A model generated the notes under the pieces. The model did not search any database. It was not told where the DNA came from and worked only from the letters and a program-made list of their open reading frames with translations. From Hyphomicrobiales bacterium (GTDB taxonomy: Bacteria > Pseudomonadota > Alphaproteobacteria > Rhizobiales > Rhizobiaceae), in the NCBI GenBank assembly GCA_900471515.1, contig UCFC01000030.1, positions 62,001 through 126,000 of the forward strand: a DNA stretch of 64,000 nt. The letters run 5' to 3'. Position numbers and translations under genes: made by a program. The stretch's first letter is position 1; every line of letters starts with the position of its first letter. Shown here piece after piece: positions 8,158-16,598 of this stretch.

Positions 8158-8733
8158 TCAGGCGGCTGCGCCGGCATAGGGGCTGTCGCTGCGCGCGGCA
8201 ATCAGTGCTTCGGTCCACCATTGCAGCTGGGCTGTCATTCGCGAAAGCCGGCGCAGCGCATCCTGGGGATCGTGCAGCCGGCCTTCATCGTCGAAACGAC
8301 GCCAGGGGGAGCTGAAGCTCACCGCATCGCAGATCGTGACGGCGTGAAGCTCCGCAAAGACGAGGCGCAGTTGTTCGACCGCCCGCAATCCGCCGGATAC
8401 GCCGCCATAGGAAACGAAGGCGACCGGCTTGCCGTGCCAGGGCTCGGCAAAGAGGTCGATGAGGAATTTCAGGGAAGCGGTGAAGCTGTGATTATATTCC
8501 GGCGTGACGAGAATGAAGCCATCGGCCTGATGGAGCCTGTCGGCAAGCCGTCTTGCCTCGGGATGATGCGGCGCATGTTCCCGCGGCAGCGAAAAGGCCA
8601 GCGGGTCGATGATGTCGATTTCGAATTGCGGGAAGCCGACAAGCTCTCTTGCCAGCCATTTTACGACCCTGTCGCAGATGCGCCCGTCGCGCGTGCTGCC
8701 GTAGATGACGGCAAGCCTCATGGCTTTCTGCAT
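8158..8733 (-). CDS. NADPH-dependent FMN reductase / flavoprotein, SoxR target
   Basis: 191 residues with a flavodoxin-like fold. The FMN phosphate loop is AVIYGSTRDGRICD at 8-21, followed by the family motif TPEYNHSFTASLK and the SYGGVSGGLRAVEQL segment. The start follows AAGGAGCA. Enzymes of this type reduce FMN or quinones, or act as chromate and azo reductases, using NADPH; the exact substrate is not readable. Its promoter, at 8777-8807, has the 19-bp spacer and SoxR box expected for SoxR activation, and soxR is transcribed away from it. It is therefore predicted to be induced by redox-cycling compounds. Confidence 0.9.
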   Translation of the reverse strand: MQKAMRLAVIYGSTRDGRICDRVVKWLARELVGFPQFEIDIIDPLAFSLPREHAPHHPEARRLADRLHQADGFILVTPEYNHSFTASLKFLIDLFAEPWHGKPVAFVSYGGVSGGLRAVEQLRLVFAELHAVTICDAVSFSSPWRRFDDEGRLHDPQDALRRLSRMTAQLQWWTEALIAARSDSPYAGAAA

Positions 8734-8755
8734 GCATTGCTCCTTCTTTGTCGGC

Positions 8756-8784
8756 TTTACGGCCTCGGGAGCGCAGTCTATAAA
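8756..8784 (+). promoter_or_regulatory. Candidate soxR promoter
   Basis: TTTACG (8756-8761) and TATAAA (8779-8784) are 17 bases apart on the plus strand. Transcription would start inside the SoxR box, so bound SoxR should block it (autorepression). The leader would be only about 23 bases. Confidence 0.5.
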
Positions 8785-8807
8785 ACCTCAACCAATATTG
8801 AGGTCAA
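8777..8807 (-). promoter_or_regulatory. SoxR-activated promoter of the reductase gene
   Basis: Read on the minus strand, TTGACC (8802-8807) and TATAGA (8777-8782) are separated by 19 bases, the overlong spacer of MerR-family-activated promoters. The SoxR box fills the spacer. Confidence 0.8.
8786..8803. promoter_or_regulatory. SoxR box
   Basis: The 18-bp palindrome CCTCAACCAATATTGAGG has the same CCTCAA/TTGAGG arms and length as the well-studied enterobacterial SoxR site. It lies between the divergent reductase and soxR genes. Confidence 0.88.
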
Positions 8808-8813
8808 TAGGCC

Positions 8814-9278
8814 ATGCAGCAGAACCCGACATTCTCCCTGAGCAGGCTTCTGACGGTGGGGGAGGTGGCAGAACGCAGCGGACTTGCGGTTTCCGCCCTG
8901 CATTTCTACGAGGCGAAAGGACTGATTTCCAGCATTCGCACCCGTGGCAATCAGCGCCGCTATGGTCGCGACGTGCTGCGGCGTCTCGGCATCATCAAGG
9001 TGGCGCAACGCGTCGGCATCCCTCTTGCTGAAATCCAGACCGCCTTCGAGACCCTGCCGCAAGGCCGCACACCGACAGTGGAGGATTGGCAGAGGCTGTC
9101 TGCGCTCTGGAAGGATGATCTCGATGCTCGCATCAGGCGGCTCAGCCTGCTGCGCGACCATCTGACGAGCTGTATCGGCTGCGGCTGTCTCTCCATTGAT
9201 GCCTGTCCGCTGCGCAATCCCTTCGACGTGCTCGGCAGTCAGGGCACCGGTGCGCGGCTTCTCGATCCGGATGCGTAG
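8814..9278 (+). CDS. soxR: Redox-sensitive transcriptional activator SoxR
   Basis: 154 residues, MerR family. The N-terminal helix-turn-helix begins LLTVGEVAERSGLAVSALHFYEAKGL, followed by RRYGRDVLRRLGIIKVAQR. After the dimerisation helix comes the 2Fe-2S loop CIGCGCLSIDACPL with the C-x2-C-x-C-x5-C spacing that defines SoxR. The cluster senses redox-active drugs and superoxide and twists the promoter DNA. No soxS is present, as is usual outside enteric bacteria; the divergent flavin reductase is the obvious target. The start lies only 10 bases after the SoxR box, with a weak ribosome site. Confidence 0.96.
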   Translation: MQQNPTFSLSRLLTVGEVAERSGLAVSALHFYEAKGLISSIRTRGNQRRYGRDVLRRLGIIKVAQRVGIPLAEIQTAFETLPQGRTPTVEDWQRLSALWKDDLDARIRRLSLLRDHLTSCIGCGCLSIDACPLRNPFDVLGSQGTGARLLDPDA

Positions 9279-9365
9279 GCCTGCGGGCTTTCTTTTGGCC
9301 GGTGGCCGCATATGTTAGGCCTGATAGCGCAAGCGGCGGGGCCAGCCCGCCAAGAGGAGAGCTTC

Positions 9366-10136
9366 GTGTTTCATCCCAAACTGTTCGAAAACCGCAATGT
9401 CGTCGTGACGGGTGCCGGGCGGGGCATCGGCCTTGAAGTTGCCCGGCAGTTTCTGGATTGCGGAGCGCGCGTGCTTGTGCATACCGGGCGCAAGGGGGAA
9501 CGCGAACTGCCGGATTTTCTTCTGACGGCCGAATCGGAGCGCCGGGCGCTGCTGCTGCCGGCCGATTTCCTGCATCCGGGCGGGGCTGCGAAGTTTGCGC
9601 AGGAAGCGCTCGATTTCTTCGACAAAATCCATGTTCTGGTCAACAATGCCGGTACGATGCATGGACGTTTTCCCGCCGGCGAGCTGACCGATGCCGACTA
9701 CGAGACTGTCGTGCGCCTCAACCAGACGTCGGTGGTAGAACTTACACGCGCACTGCTTCCTGCTCTTCGGGCAGCGCAGGGTGCAGCCATCGTCAACACG
9801 GTCTCGATATCGGCGCTGACGGGCGGCAGTCCGGGTTCGGCGATCTATTCCGCATCGAAAGCCTTCGTTGCGACCTATTCCAAGGCGCTCGCCCGCGAAC
9901 TCGCGCCTGACGGTATCCGGGTCAATTGCGTGTCGCCGGGCACGATCGATACTGATTTCCATGCACGCTATTCATCTCGCGAAAAACTGGAGCAGACACG
10001 CAAGTCGATCCCGCTGCAGCGGCTCGGAACATCGGAAGATTGCGCCCCGGCCTATCTCTTTCTGGCGGCGCCTTCGCTCTCCGGCTACATCACAGGCCAG
10101 GTTCTCGAGATCAATGGCGGCCAGCTTATCTGCTGA
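9366..10136 (+). CDS. SDR family NAD(P)-dependent oxidoreductase
   Basis: 256 residues from GTG at 9366, chosen because AAGAGGAGA stands just before it; an ATG 54 bases upstream has no ribosome site. Classical short-chain dehydrogenase: TGAGRGIG cofactor loop at about 15-22, NNAG at 93-96, catalytic serine near 147-149, and Y161-x3-K165 (YSASK), then SPGTIDTDF and the C-terminal YITGQVLEINGG. The TGR stretch after the second strand hints at NADPH preference. The substrate is unknown. It stands alone between soxR and an ArsR regulator with no obvious partner. Confidence 0.9.
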   Translation: MFHPKLFENRNVVVTGAGRGIGLEVARQFLDCGARVLVHTGRKGERELPDFLLTAESERRALLLPADFLHPGGAAKFAQEALDFFDKIHVLVNNAGTMHGRFPAGELTDADYETVVRLNQTSVVELTRALLPALRAAQGAAIVNTVSISALTGGSPGSAIYSASKAFVATYSKALARELAPDGIRVNCVSPGTIDTDFHARYSSREKLEQTRKSIPLQRLGTSEDCAPAYLFLAAPSLSGYITGQVLEINGGQLIC

Positions 10137-10169
10137 TTTGGTTGGACTTTTTTTGGTATTTCGCGACAT

Positions 10170-10197
10170 TTGACCAATTCGCTTCTGCGAATATGAT
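10170..10197 (+). promoter_or_regulatory. Promoter with embedded operator upstream of the ArsR gene
   Basis: TTGACC (10170-10175) and TATGAT (10192-10197) are 16 bases apart. Nearly the whole spacer is a perfect inverted repeat ATTCGC-TTCT-GCGAAT (10177-10192), a natural autorepression site for the ArsR protein encoded 40 bases downstream. Confidence 0.65.
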
Positions 10198-10237
10198 ATT
10201 GTACTGATCTACCTTATTACCTCCTTCCGAGAAGCAG

Positions 10238-10579
10238 ATGCCATTGCCTAAACCGAAGCCGGGCATGACCGGCCAGGACTTGCAGAAGCTTGCTGACAAA
10301 GCCCACGAGGCGAGTGATCTCCTGAAGGCGCTAGCCCATCAGACCCGGTTGCTCATCCTCTGTATCCTTTCGGAAGGCGAAAAGACGGTGGGCGAGATCG
10401 AGGATATCCTTGGTATACAGCAGGCTATGGTGTCGCAGCAGCTTGCCCGGCTGCGGCTCGAAGGCCTCGTCAATACGCGGCGCGACGGCCGGCTCGTCTA
10501 TTACAGCATGGGCAATGAAAGCGTTCTGGCTTTCCTCGAATCACTTTTCAGTCTCTTCCCGGTTGCCGAGAAGGGCTGA
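10238..10579 (+). CDS. ArsR/SmtB family transcriptional repressor
   Basis: 113 residues. The winged helix-turn-helix runs from about 27 to 95: LLKALAHQTRLLILCIL, VGEIEDILGIQQAMVSQQLARLRLEGLV and the wing TRRDGRLVYYSM. The single Cys42 sits in the LILC position used by sulfide/persulfide sensors of the BigR/SqrR type, but their second, C-terminal Cys is absent, so that sensing chemistry is not supported. No metal-binding motif (CVC, or a distal His/Asp set) is visible. It probably represses its own promoter; no other target is adjacent. Confidence 0.88.
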   Translation: MPLPKPKPGMTGQDLQKLADKAHEASDLLKALAHQTRLLILCILSEGEKTVGEIEDILGIQQAMVSQQLARLRLEGLVNTRRDGRLVYYSMGNESVLAFLESLFSLFPVAEKG

Positions 10580-10651
10580 GGCTGCAGCTCTTGCGAAGCG
10601 GCCGGCAAGCCGCGAAGATAGGCCTCATCCCGAATTCGGCAGGGGGGCCGG

Positions 10652-11545
10652 ATGATCGACAAGCTGGAATTCTTCATCGCACTCGCCAACGAGAAACATT
10701 TCGGTCGTGCGGCGGAGGAATGCGGCGTTTCCCAACCCACGCTGTCTGCCGCCATTCGCCAGCTCGAGGACCAGCTCGGCGTCATGCTGGTGCAGCGCGG
10801 CTCCCGTTTTCAGGGATTGACGCCGGAAGGGCAGCGCGTCCTCGAATGGGCGCGGCGCATCGTCGGCGACACACGCACGATGCGCGAGGAAATGCGCGCC
10901 GCCCGCAAAGGTCTCTCCGGCCATCTGCGGCTGGCTTCCATTCCGACCGCGCTCGCCATGCTGTCGCGAATCACGACGCCCTTTCAGGAGCGACACCCCG
11001 ACGTCACCTTCTCCATCGTCTCGCGCAATTCGCTGCAGGTGCTGGGAATGCTCGAAAATCTCGAGATCGATGCCGGCGTCACCTATCTGGAAAACGAGCC
11101 GCTCGGGCGTGTCACCTCGGTGCCGCTCTACGCGGAGCGTTACAATCTCATCACTGCCGCCGGCAGCCCGCTCTCGGATCGCGAGAGTGTGACATGGCGT
11201 GAAGTCGGCGATCTTCGACTTTGTCTATTGACGGCCGACATGCAGAACCGCCGTATCATCAACCGACATTTGACCGAGGCGGGCGCGACGGTGCATCCGA
11301 CGCTCGAATCAAACTCGATGATCGTGCTGTTTTCGCATGTTCGGACCGGGCGCTGGGCGAGCATCATGCCGCGTAACGTAGCGAAATCATTCGGTTTTCC
11401 TGTTGAGATCCGAATGATCCCGATCGTCGAGCCAGAGGCGCACCATCTCGTGGGTCTTGTCGCCCCCTACCGGGAACCGTTCACGCCCCTTGTTTCTGCT
11501 TTGTTGCATGAGGCAAGAACACTCGTGGAAGATGCGGAACTTTGA
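10652..11545 (+). CDS. fdsR: LysR family regulator of the formate dehydrogenase operon
   Basis: 297 residues, standard LysR length. The N-terminal HTH covers about 1-60 (FFIALANEKHFGRAAEECGVSQPTLSAAIRQLEDQLGVMLVQR), followed by a periplasmic-binding-like effector domain. It lies immediately upstream of, and in the same direction as, fdsGBA-fdhD-fdsD, the place occupied by FdsR in Cupriavidus-type systems, where it activates with formate. A symmetric GATAG-N7-CTATC site begins within its stop codon. The fdsR name rests on position rather than on any distinctive residue. Confidence 0.85.
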   Translation: MIDKLEFFIALANEKHFGRAAEECGVSQPTLSAAIRQLEDQLGVMLVQRGSRFQGLTPEGQRVLEWARRIVGDTRTMREEMRAARKGLSGHLRLASIPTALAMLSRITTPFQERHPDVTFSIVSRNSLQVLGMLENLEIDAGVTYLENEPLGRVTSVPLYAERYNLITAAGSPLSDRESVTWREVGDLRLCLLTADMQNRRIINRHLTEAGATVHPTLESNSMIVLFSHVRTGRWASIMPRNVAKSFGFPVEIRMIPIVEPEAHHLVGLVAPYREPFTPLVSALLHEARTLVEDAEL

Positions 11546-11560
11546 TAGAAAAAAACTATC
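11544..11560 (+). promoter_or_regulatory. Candidate LysR-regulator box upstream of fdsG
   Basis: GATAG-N7-CTATC is a perfect inverted repeat containing the T-N11-A core of LysR boxes. It lies 120 bases upstream of fdsG, the only gap large enough for the operon promoter. Confidence 0.45.
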
Positions 11561-11682
11561 AAGCAACGAGACTGCTTTATTGATCGCGGCCCGCTTCCCT
11601 GAGACAGTTCCCTAGAAATCGCAAGGACATGGGGAGGTTTTTGCGCATTTCGCGGAATTCGCAAGCCGAGGGAGGGCTGCTG

Positions 11683-12162
11683 ATGAACATACGTATCGCC
11701 GAGGGCGATATTGCCGGGCGCGTGCGCTCGATCGTTGCCGATCTTCGATCCCTCGAAGGCCCGTTGCTCCCCATTCTGCATGAGGTTCAGGACGAGTTCG
11801 GTTACGTGCCGCAGGAGGCCCTGCCGGTCATCGCCGACGAACTCAATCTTTCCCGCGCCGAGGTCCACGGCGTCGTGACCTTCTACCACGATTATCGCGA
11901 TCACCCTGCCGGTCGGCACGTGCTGAAGCTCTGTCGCGCCGAAGCCTGCCAGTCGATGGGCGGCGACGCGCTGGCCGAGCGTATCAAGAGCCTGCTCGGC
12001 ATCGATTTTCATCAGACGACACTGGACGGCAGCGTGACGCTGGAGCCGGTCTATTGTCTCGGTCTCTGCGCCTGTGCGCCGGCCGCCATGTTCGACGGCG
12101 AAGTGCATGGCCGGGTCGATGACGCGCTTGCGGCCGAACTCGTCGAGGAGGCGCGCCGATGA
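11683..12162 (+). CDS. fdsG: NAD-dependent formate dehydrogenase, gamma subunit
   Basis: 159 residues from the ATG behind GAGGGAGG. NuoE-like [2Fe-2S] thioredoxin-fold subunit: ligands C84, C89, C125 and C129 in the C-x4-C ... C-x3-C pattern, with the upstream signature VPQEALPVIADELNLSRAEVHG. It relays electrons between the alpha subunit and the NADH-forming beta subunit. The stop overlaps fdsB (ATGA). Confidence 0.95.
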   Translation: MNIRIAEGDIAGRVRSIVADLRSLEGPLLPILHEVQDEFGYVPQEALPVIADELNLSRAEVHGVVTFYHDYRDHPAGRHVLKLCRAEACQSMGGDALAERIKSLLGIDFHQTTLDGSVTLEPVYCLGLCACAPAAMFDGEVHGRVDDALAAELVEEARR

Positions 12163-13715
12163 CCGTAAGAATCTATATTCCGCGCGATGCCGCAGCGCTC
12201 TCGCTCGGGGCCGAGAAGGTGGCAAAGGCGATTAACCAGGAGATCGCCGCCCGCGGCCTCGATGCGGTCGTCGTGCGCAACGGCTCGCGCGGAATGCTCT
12301 GGCTCGAACCGCTGGTCGAGGTCGAGGTTTCCGGCAAACGGATCGGCTACGGGCCGGTCGGGGCGAAGGATGTCGCAGGCCTCTTCGAGGCGGGATTGAT
12401 GGATGGCAGGGGGCATGGGCTCTGTCTTGGGGAAGTCGAGGACCTCCCATTCCTGAAGGGCCAGACCCGCCTCACCTTTTCCCGTTGCGGCATTACCGAT
12501 CCGCTTTCGCTTGCGGATTACGAAGCCCATGGCGGGCTTGCGGGCCTTCGCCGCGCAGTGGCGATGCAGGCTGCCGATATCGTCAGGGAAGTGACCGATT
12601 CCGGCCTTCGCGGCCGCGGCGGGGCGGGCTTTCCGACCGGCATCAAGTGGAAGACGGTGCTCGATGCGGCCGGGTCGCGCAAATATATCGTCTGCAATGC
12701 AGATGAGGGCGACAGCGGCACCTTTGCCGATCGGATGATCATGGAAGGCGATCCTTTCGTGCTCATCGAAGGCATGGCGATTGCCGGGCTTGCGACAGGT
12801 GCCACGAAAGGCTTCGTCTACACGCGTTCGGAATATCCGCACGCCATCGCCACGATGACGGAGGCGGTGGAGATTGCCCGCAAGGCCGGCGTCCTCGGCA
12901 GTTCGGTGCTCGGTTCCGGCAAGGCATTCGACATGGAAATCCGCACCGGTGCGGGCGCTTACGTCTGCGGCGAGGAAACCGCGTTGCTCAACAGCCTCGA
13001 AGGCAAGCGGGGCATCGTGCGCGCCAAGCCGCCGCTGCCGGCGCACAAGGGCCTGTTTAACTGTCCGACGGTCATCAACAACGTCATCTCGCTCGCCTCG
13101 GTGCCTGTGATCATGGAGAGGGGGGCGGCCTTCTATCGTGATTTCGGCATGGGCCGGTCACGCGGCACCATCCCGCTGCAGATCGCCGGCAACGTGAAAT
13201 ATGGCGGCCTTTATGAAACCGCCTTCGGCCTGTCGCTCGGCGATATCGTCGAGAAGATCGGCGGCGGCACGGCGTCAGGCCGGCCGGTGAAGGCGGTACA
13301 GGTGGGCGGGCCGCTCGGCGCCTATTTTCCGCGGTCGCTCTTCGATACGCCGTTCGACTACGAGGCCTTTGCCGCCAGGGACGGGCTGATCGGCCATGCC
13401 GGCCTCGTCGTCTTCGACGATACGGCAGATATGCTCAAGCAGGCGCGGTTCGCCATGGAATTCTGCGCGGTGGAAAGCTGCGGCAAGTGCACGCCCTGTC
13501 GCATCGGCTCGACGCGCGGCGTCGAAACGGCGGACAAGATCGCTCAGGGCATCGAACCAGAAAAGAACCGCGAGCTGCTGGCCGATCTCTGCAATACGAT
13601 GAAATTCGGCTCGCTCTGCGCGCTCGGCGGTTTCACGCCCTATCCCGTCATGAGCGCGATGACGCACTTCCCCGAGGATTTTGCCCCGGTCCCTCTCATC
13701 GAAGCGGCGGAATAG
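12159..13715 (+). CDS. fdsB: NAD-dependent formate dehydrogenase, beta subunit (diaphorase)
   Basis: 518 residues, NuoF-like. The N-terminal 110 residues are a thioredoxin-like extension as in FdsB/HoxF. The FMN/NAD site follows with GRGGAGFPTGIKW and VCNADEGDSGTFADR, then GAYVCGEETALLNSLEG. Near residue 440 stands the [4Fe-4S] motif ESCGKCTPCRIG, with a fourth Cys in LCALGG at about 487. It transfers electrons from formate oxidation to NAD. The start overlaps fdsG by four bases and fdsA begins three bases after the stop. Confidence 0.96.
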   Translation: MTVRIYIPRDAAALSLGAEKVAKAINQEIAARGLDAVVVRNGSRGMLWLEPLVEVEVSGKRIGYGPVGAKDVAGLFEAGLMDGRGHGLCLGEVEDLPFLKGQTRLTFSRCGITDPLSLADYEAHGGLAGLRRAVAMQAADIVREVTDSGLRGRGGAGFPTGIKWKTVLDAAGSRKYIVCNADEGDSGTFADRMIMEGDPFVLIEGMAIAGLATGATKGFVYTRSEYPHAIATMTEAVEIARKAGVLGSSVLGSGKAFDMEIRTGAGAYVCGEETALLNSLEGKRGIVRAKPPLPAHKGLFNCPTVINNVISLASVPVIMERGAAFYRDFGMGRSRGTIPLQIAGNVKYGGLYETAFGLSLGDIVEKIGGGTASGRPVKAVQVGGPLGAYFPRSLFDTPFDYEAFAARDGLIGHAGLVVFDDTADMLKQARFAMEFCAVESCGKCTPCRIGSTRGVETADKIAQGIEPEKNRELLADLCNTMKFGSLCALGGFTPYPVMSAMTHFPEDFAPVPLIEAAE

Positions 13716-13718
13716 ATC

Positions 13719-16598
13719 ATGTCTCTTGTTCACGAAATCGACTACGGAACGCCGGCGTCCAAATCCGAAACGATGGTGACGCTGACCATCGACGGCAGGC
13801 AGGTGACAGTTCCCGAGGGTACCTCGATCATGCGGGCCTCGATGGAGGCCGGCATTCAGGTGCCGAAGCTCTGCGCGACCGATATGGTCGATGCCTTCGG
13901 CTCCTGCCGCCTCTGTCTCATCGAGATCGACGGCCGCAACGGAACGCCGGCCTCCTGCACCACGCCGGTGGCTCCAGGCATCGTCGTCCATACGCAGACG
14001 GAGCGGCTGAAGAACATCCGCCGTGGCGTGATGGAGCTTTATATTTCCGACCATCCGCTCGACTGTCTGACCTGTGCTGCCAACGGCGATTGCGAGCTGC
14101 AGGACATGGCGGGTGCCGTCGGTCTGCGCGACGTGCGCTACGGCTACGAGGGCGACAACCACGTCAGGGCACGCAATGGCGGTGAGATCAACCTGAAATG
14201 GATGCCGAAGGACGAATCCAATCCCTATTTCACCTATGATCCGTCGAAATGCATCGTCTGCTCACGCTGCGTGCGCGCCTGCGAGGAAGTGCAGGGCACG
14301 TTCGCCTTGACGATCGAGGGGCGCGGCTTCGGTTCGCGCGTCTCGCCCGGCATGCACGAGCATTTCGTGGAGTCCGAATGCGTTTCCTGCGGGGCCTGCG
14401 TGCAGGCTTGCCCGACGGCGACGCTGACGGAAAAATCGGTCATCCGCATCGGCCAGCCGGAACACTCGGCGGTCACGACCTGCGCCTATTGCGGCGTCGG
14501 CTGTTCCTTCAAGGCGGAAATGCGCGGCGAGGAACTGGTGCGCATGGTGCCGTGGAAGGACGGTCAGGCCAACCGCGGCCATTCCTGCGTCAAGGGCCGC
14601 TTTGCCTATGGATATTCGACCCACAAGGACCGCATCCTCAATCCGATGATCCGCGAGAAGGTGACGGATCCCTGGCGCGAAGTGAGCTGGGATGAGGCCT
14701 ATGCGCATGTCGCTTCGGAGTTCCGCCGTATCCAGTACCAATATGGCCGCGAAGCGATCGGCGGCATCACATCGTCCCGCTGCACCAATGAAGAGACCTA
14801 TCTTGTCCAGAAGCTGGTCCGAGCCGGCTTCGGCAACAACAATGTCGATACCTGCGCACGTGTCTGCCATTCGCCGACGGGCTACGGTCTCGGTCAGGCC
14901 TTCGGCACCTCGGCCGGCACGCAGAATTTCGACAGCGTCGAACAGTCGGATGTCGTCGTTATCATCGGTGCCAACCCGACCGACGGCCACCCGGTTTTCG
15001 GTTCGCGTCTCAAGAAGCGGCTGCGGCAGGGCGCCAAGCTCATCGTCATCGATCCGCGCCGCACAGATATCGTGCGCTCGCCGCATGTCGAGGCATCCTT
15101 CCATCTGCCGCTGAAGCCCGGCACCAATGTCGCGATCCTGACCGCTTTGGCGCATGTGATCGTGACCGAGGGTCTCTGCGATGAGAAATTCATCCGCGAG
15201 CGTTGCGACTGGTCGGAATTCGAGGACTGGGCGGCGTTCGTGGCCGAGCCGCAGCACAGCCCGGAGGCCGTGGAGAAATTCACCGGCGTCAAGCCGGAAG
15301 ACGTGCGCGGTGCCGCCCGGCTCTATGCGACCGGCGGCAACGGCGCCATCTATTACGGCCTTGGCGTAACCGAACACAGCCAGGGCTCGACGACCGTCAT
15401 GGCGATCGCCAATCTTGCCATGGCGACCGGCAATATCGGCCGTCCTGGCGTCGGCGTGAACCCGCTGCGCGGCCAGAACAATGTGCAAGGCTCGTGCGAC
15501 ATGGGATCCTTCCCGCACGAGCTGCCGGGGTATCGCCACATCTCCGACGATGCGACGCGCGATATTTTCGAGAAACTCTGGGGCGTGAAGATCAACAACG
15601 AGCCGGGTCTGCGCATCCCGAACATGCTGGATGCTGCCGTCGACGGTTCGTTCAAGGGCATCTATATCCAGGGCGAAGACATCCTCCAGTCCGATCCGGA
15701 CACCAAGCATGTCGCCGCCGGCCTCGCCGCCATGGAATGCGTGGTCGTGCAGGATCTCTTCCTCAACGAGACGGCAAATTATGCCCATGTCTTCCTGCCG
15801 GGTTCGACCTTCCTGGAAAAGGACGGCACTTTCACCAATGCCGAGCGCCGCATCAACCGGGTGCGCAAGGTCATGACCCCGCGCAACGGCTATGCCGACT
15901 GGGAAGTGACGCAGAATCTCGCACAGGCCATGGGTCTCGACTGGCACTATGCGCATCCTTCCGAAATCATGGACGAGATTGCCGCGACGACGCCGAGTTT
16001 CGCTTCCGTTTCCTACGACTATCTCGAAAAAATGGGCTCGGTTCAGTGGCCCTGCAACGAAGCGCATCCGCTCGGCTCGCCGATCATGCATGTTGACGGA
16101 TTCGTGCGCGGCAAGGGCAAGTTCATCCGCACGGAATATGTGGCGACCGACGAACGCACCGGGCCGCGCTTCCCGCTGCTTCTGACCACCGGCCGCATTC
16201 TCAGCCAGTATAATGTCGGCGCGCAGACGCGCCGTACCGATAACGTCGTCTGGCACTCGGAAGACCGACTGGAAATCCACCCGCACGATGCCGAACAGCG
16301 CGGCATTCGTGACGGCGACTGGGTCAAGCTCGGCAGCCGTTCCGGCGATACGACGCTTCGCGCGCTGATCACCGATCGCGTGGCGCCCGGCGTCGTCTAC
16401 ACGACCTTCCATCATCCGGATACGCAGGCAAACGTCATCACCACCGATTTCTCCGACTGGGCGACGAACTGCCCGGAATACAAGGTGACGGCGGTGCAGG
16501 TATCGCCTTCCAACGGGCCGTCCGACTGGCAGATCGAATATGATGAGCAGGCCCGCCAGTCCCGCCGCATCGCCGGCAAGATGGAGGCCGCCGAATAA
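13719..16598 (+). CDS. fdsA: NAD-dependent formate dehydrogenase, alpha (catalytic) subunit
   Basis: 959 residues. The N-terminal NuoG-like part has a [2Fe-2S] site (CATDMVDAFGSCRLC) at about 52, a His-Cys [4Fe-4S] site (HPLDCLTCAANGDC) and two ferredoxin clusters (CIVCSRCVRAC, CVSCGACVQAC). From about 250 the molybdopterin domain begins with CAYCGVGC, followed by the catalytic Cys383-His384 in CARVCHSP; it is the cysteine, not the selenocysteine, form. The C-terminal MopB domain binds bis-MGD. It oxidises formate to CO2 in the cytosol. The stop overlaps fdhD by one base. Confidence 0.97.
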   Translation: MSLVHEIDYGTPASKSETMVTLTIDGRQVTVPEGTSIMRASMEAGIQVPKLCATDMVDAFGSCRLCLIEIDGRNGTPASCTTPVAPGIVVHTQTERLKNIRRGVMELYISDHPLDCLTCAANGDCELQDMAGAVGLRDVRYGYEGDNHVRARNGGEINLKWMPKDESNPYFTYDPSKCIVCSRCVRACEEVQGTFALTIEGRGFGSRVSPGMHEHFVESECVSCGACVQACPTATLTEKSVIRIGQPEHSAVTTCAYCGVGCSFKAEMRGEELVRMVPWKDGQANRGHSCVKGRFAYGYSTHKDRILNPMIREKVTDPWREVSWDEAYAHVASEFRRIQYQYGREAIGGITSSRCTNEETYLVQKLVRAGFGNNNVDTCARVCHSPTGYGLGQAFGTSAGTQNFDSVEQSDVVVIIGANPTDGHPVFGSRLKKRLRQGAKLIVIDPRRTDIVRSPHVEASFHLPLKPGTNVAILTALAHVIVTEGLCDEKFIRERCDWSEFEDWAAFVAEPQHSPEAVEKFTGVKPEDVRGAARLYATGGNGAIYYGLGVTEHSQGSTTVMAIANLAMATGNIGRPGVGVNPLRGQNNVQGSCDMGSFPHELPGYRHISDDATRDIFEKLWGVKINNEPGLRIPNMLDAAVDGSFKGIYIQGEDILQSDPDTKHVAAGLAAMECVVVQDLFLNETANYAHVFLPGSTFLEKDGTFTNAERRINRVRKVMTPRNGYADWEVTQNLAQAMGLDWHYAHPSEIMDEIAATTPSFASVSYDYLEKMGSVQWPCNEAHPLGSPIMHVDGFVRGKGKFIRTEYVATDERTGPRFPLLLTTGRILSQYNVGAQTRRTDNVVWHSEDRLEIHPHDAEQRGIRDGDWVKLGSRSGDTTLRALITDRVAPGVVYTTFHHPDTQANVITTDFSDWATNCPEYKVTAVQVSPSNGPSDWQIEYDEQARQSRRIAGKMEAAE

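Noticed and set aside
14262..16415. 717-codon minus-strand frame over fdsA
   Set aside because: Shadow of fdsA; Arg/His/Gly-rich translation without protein-like motifs or a ribosome site.
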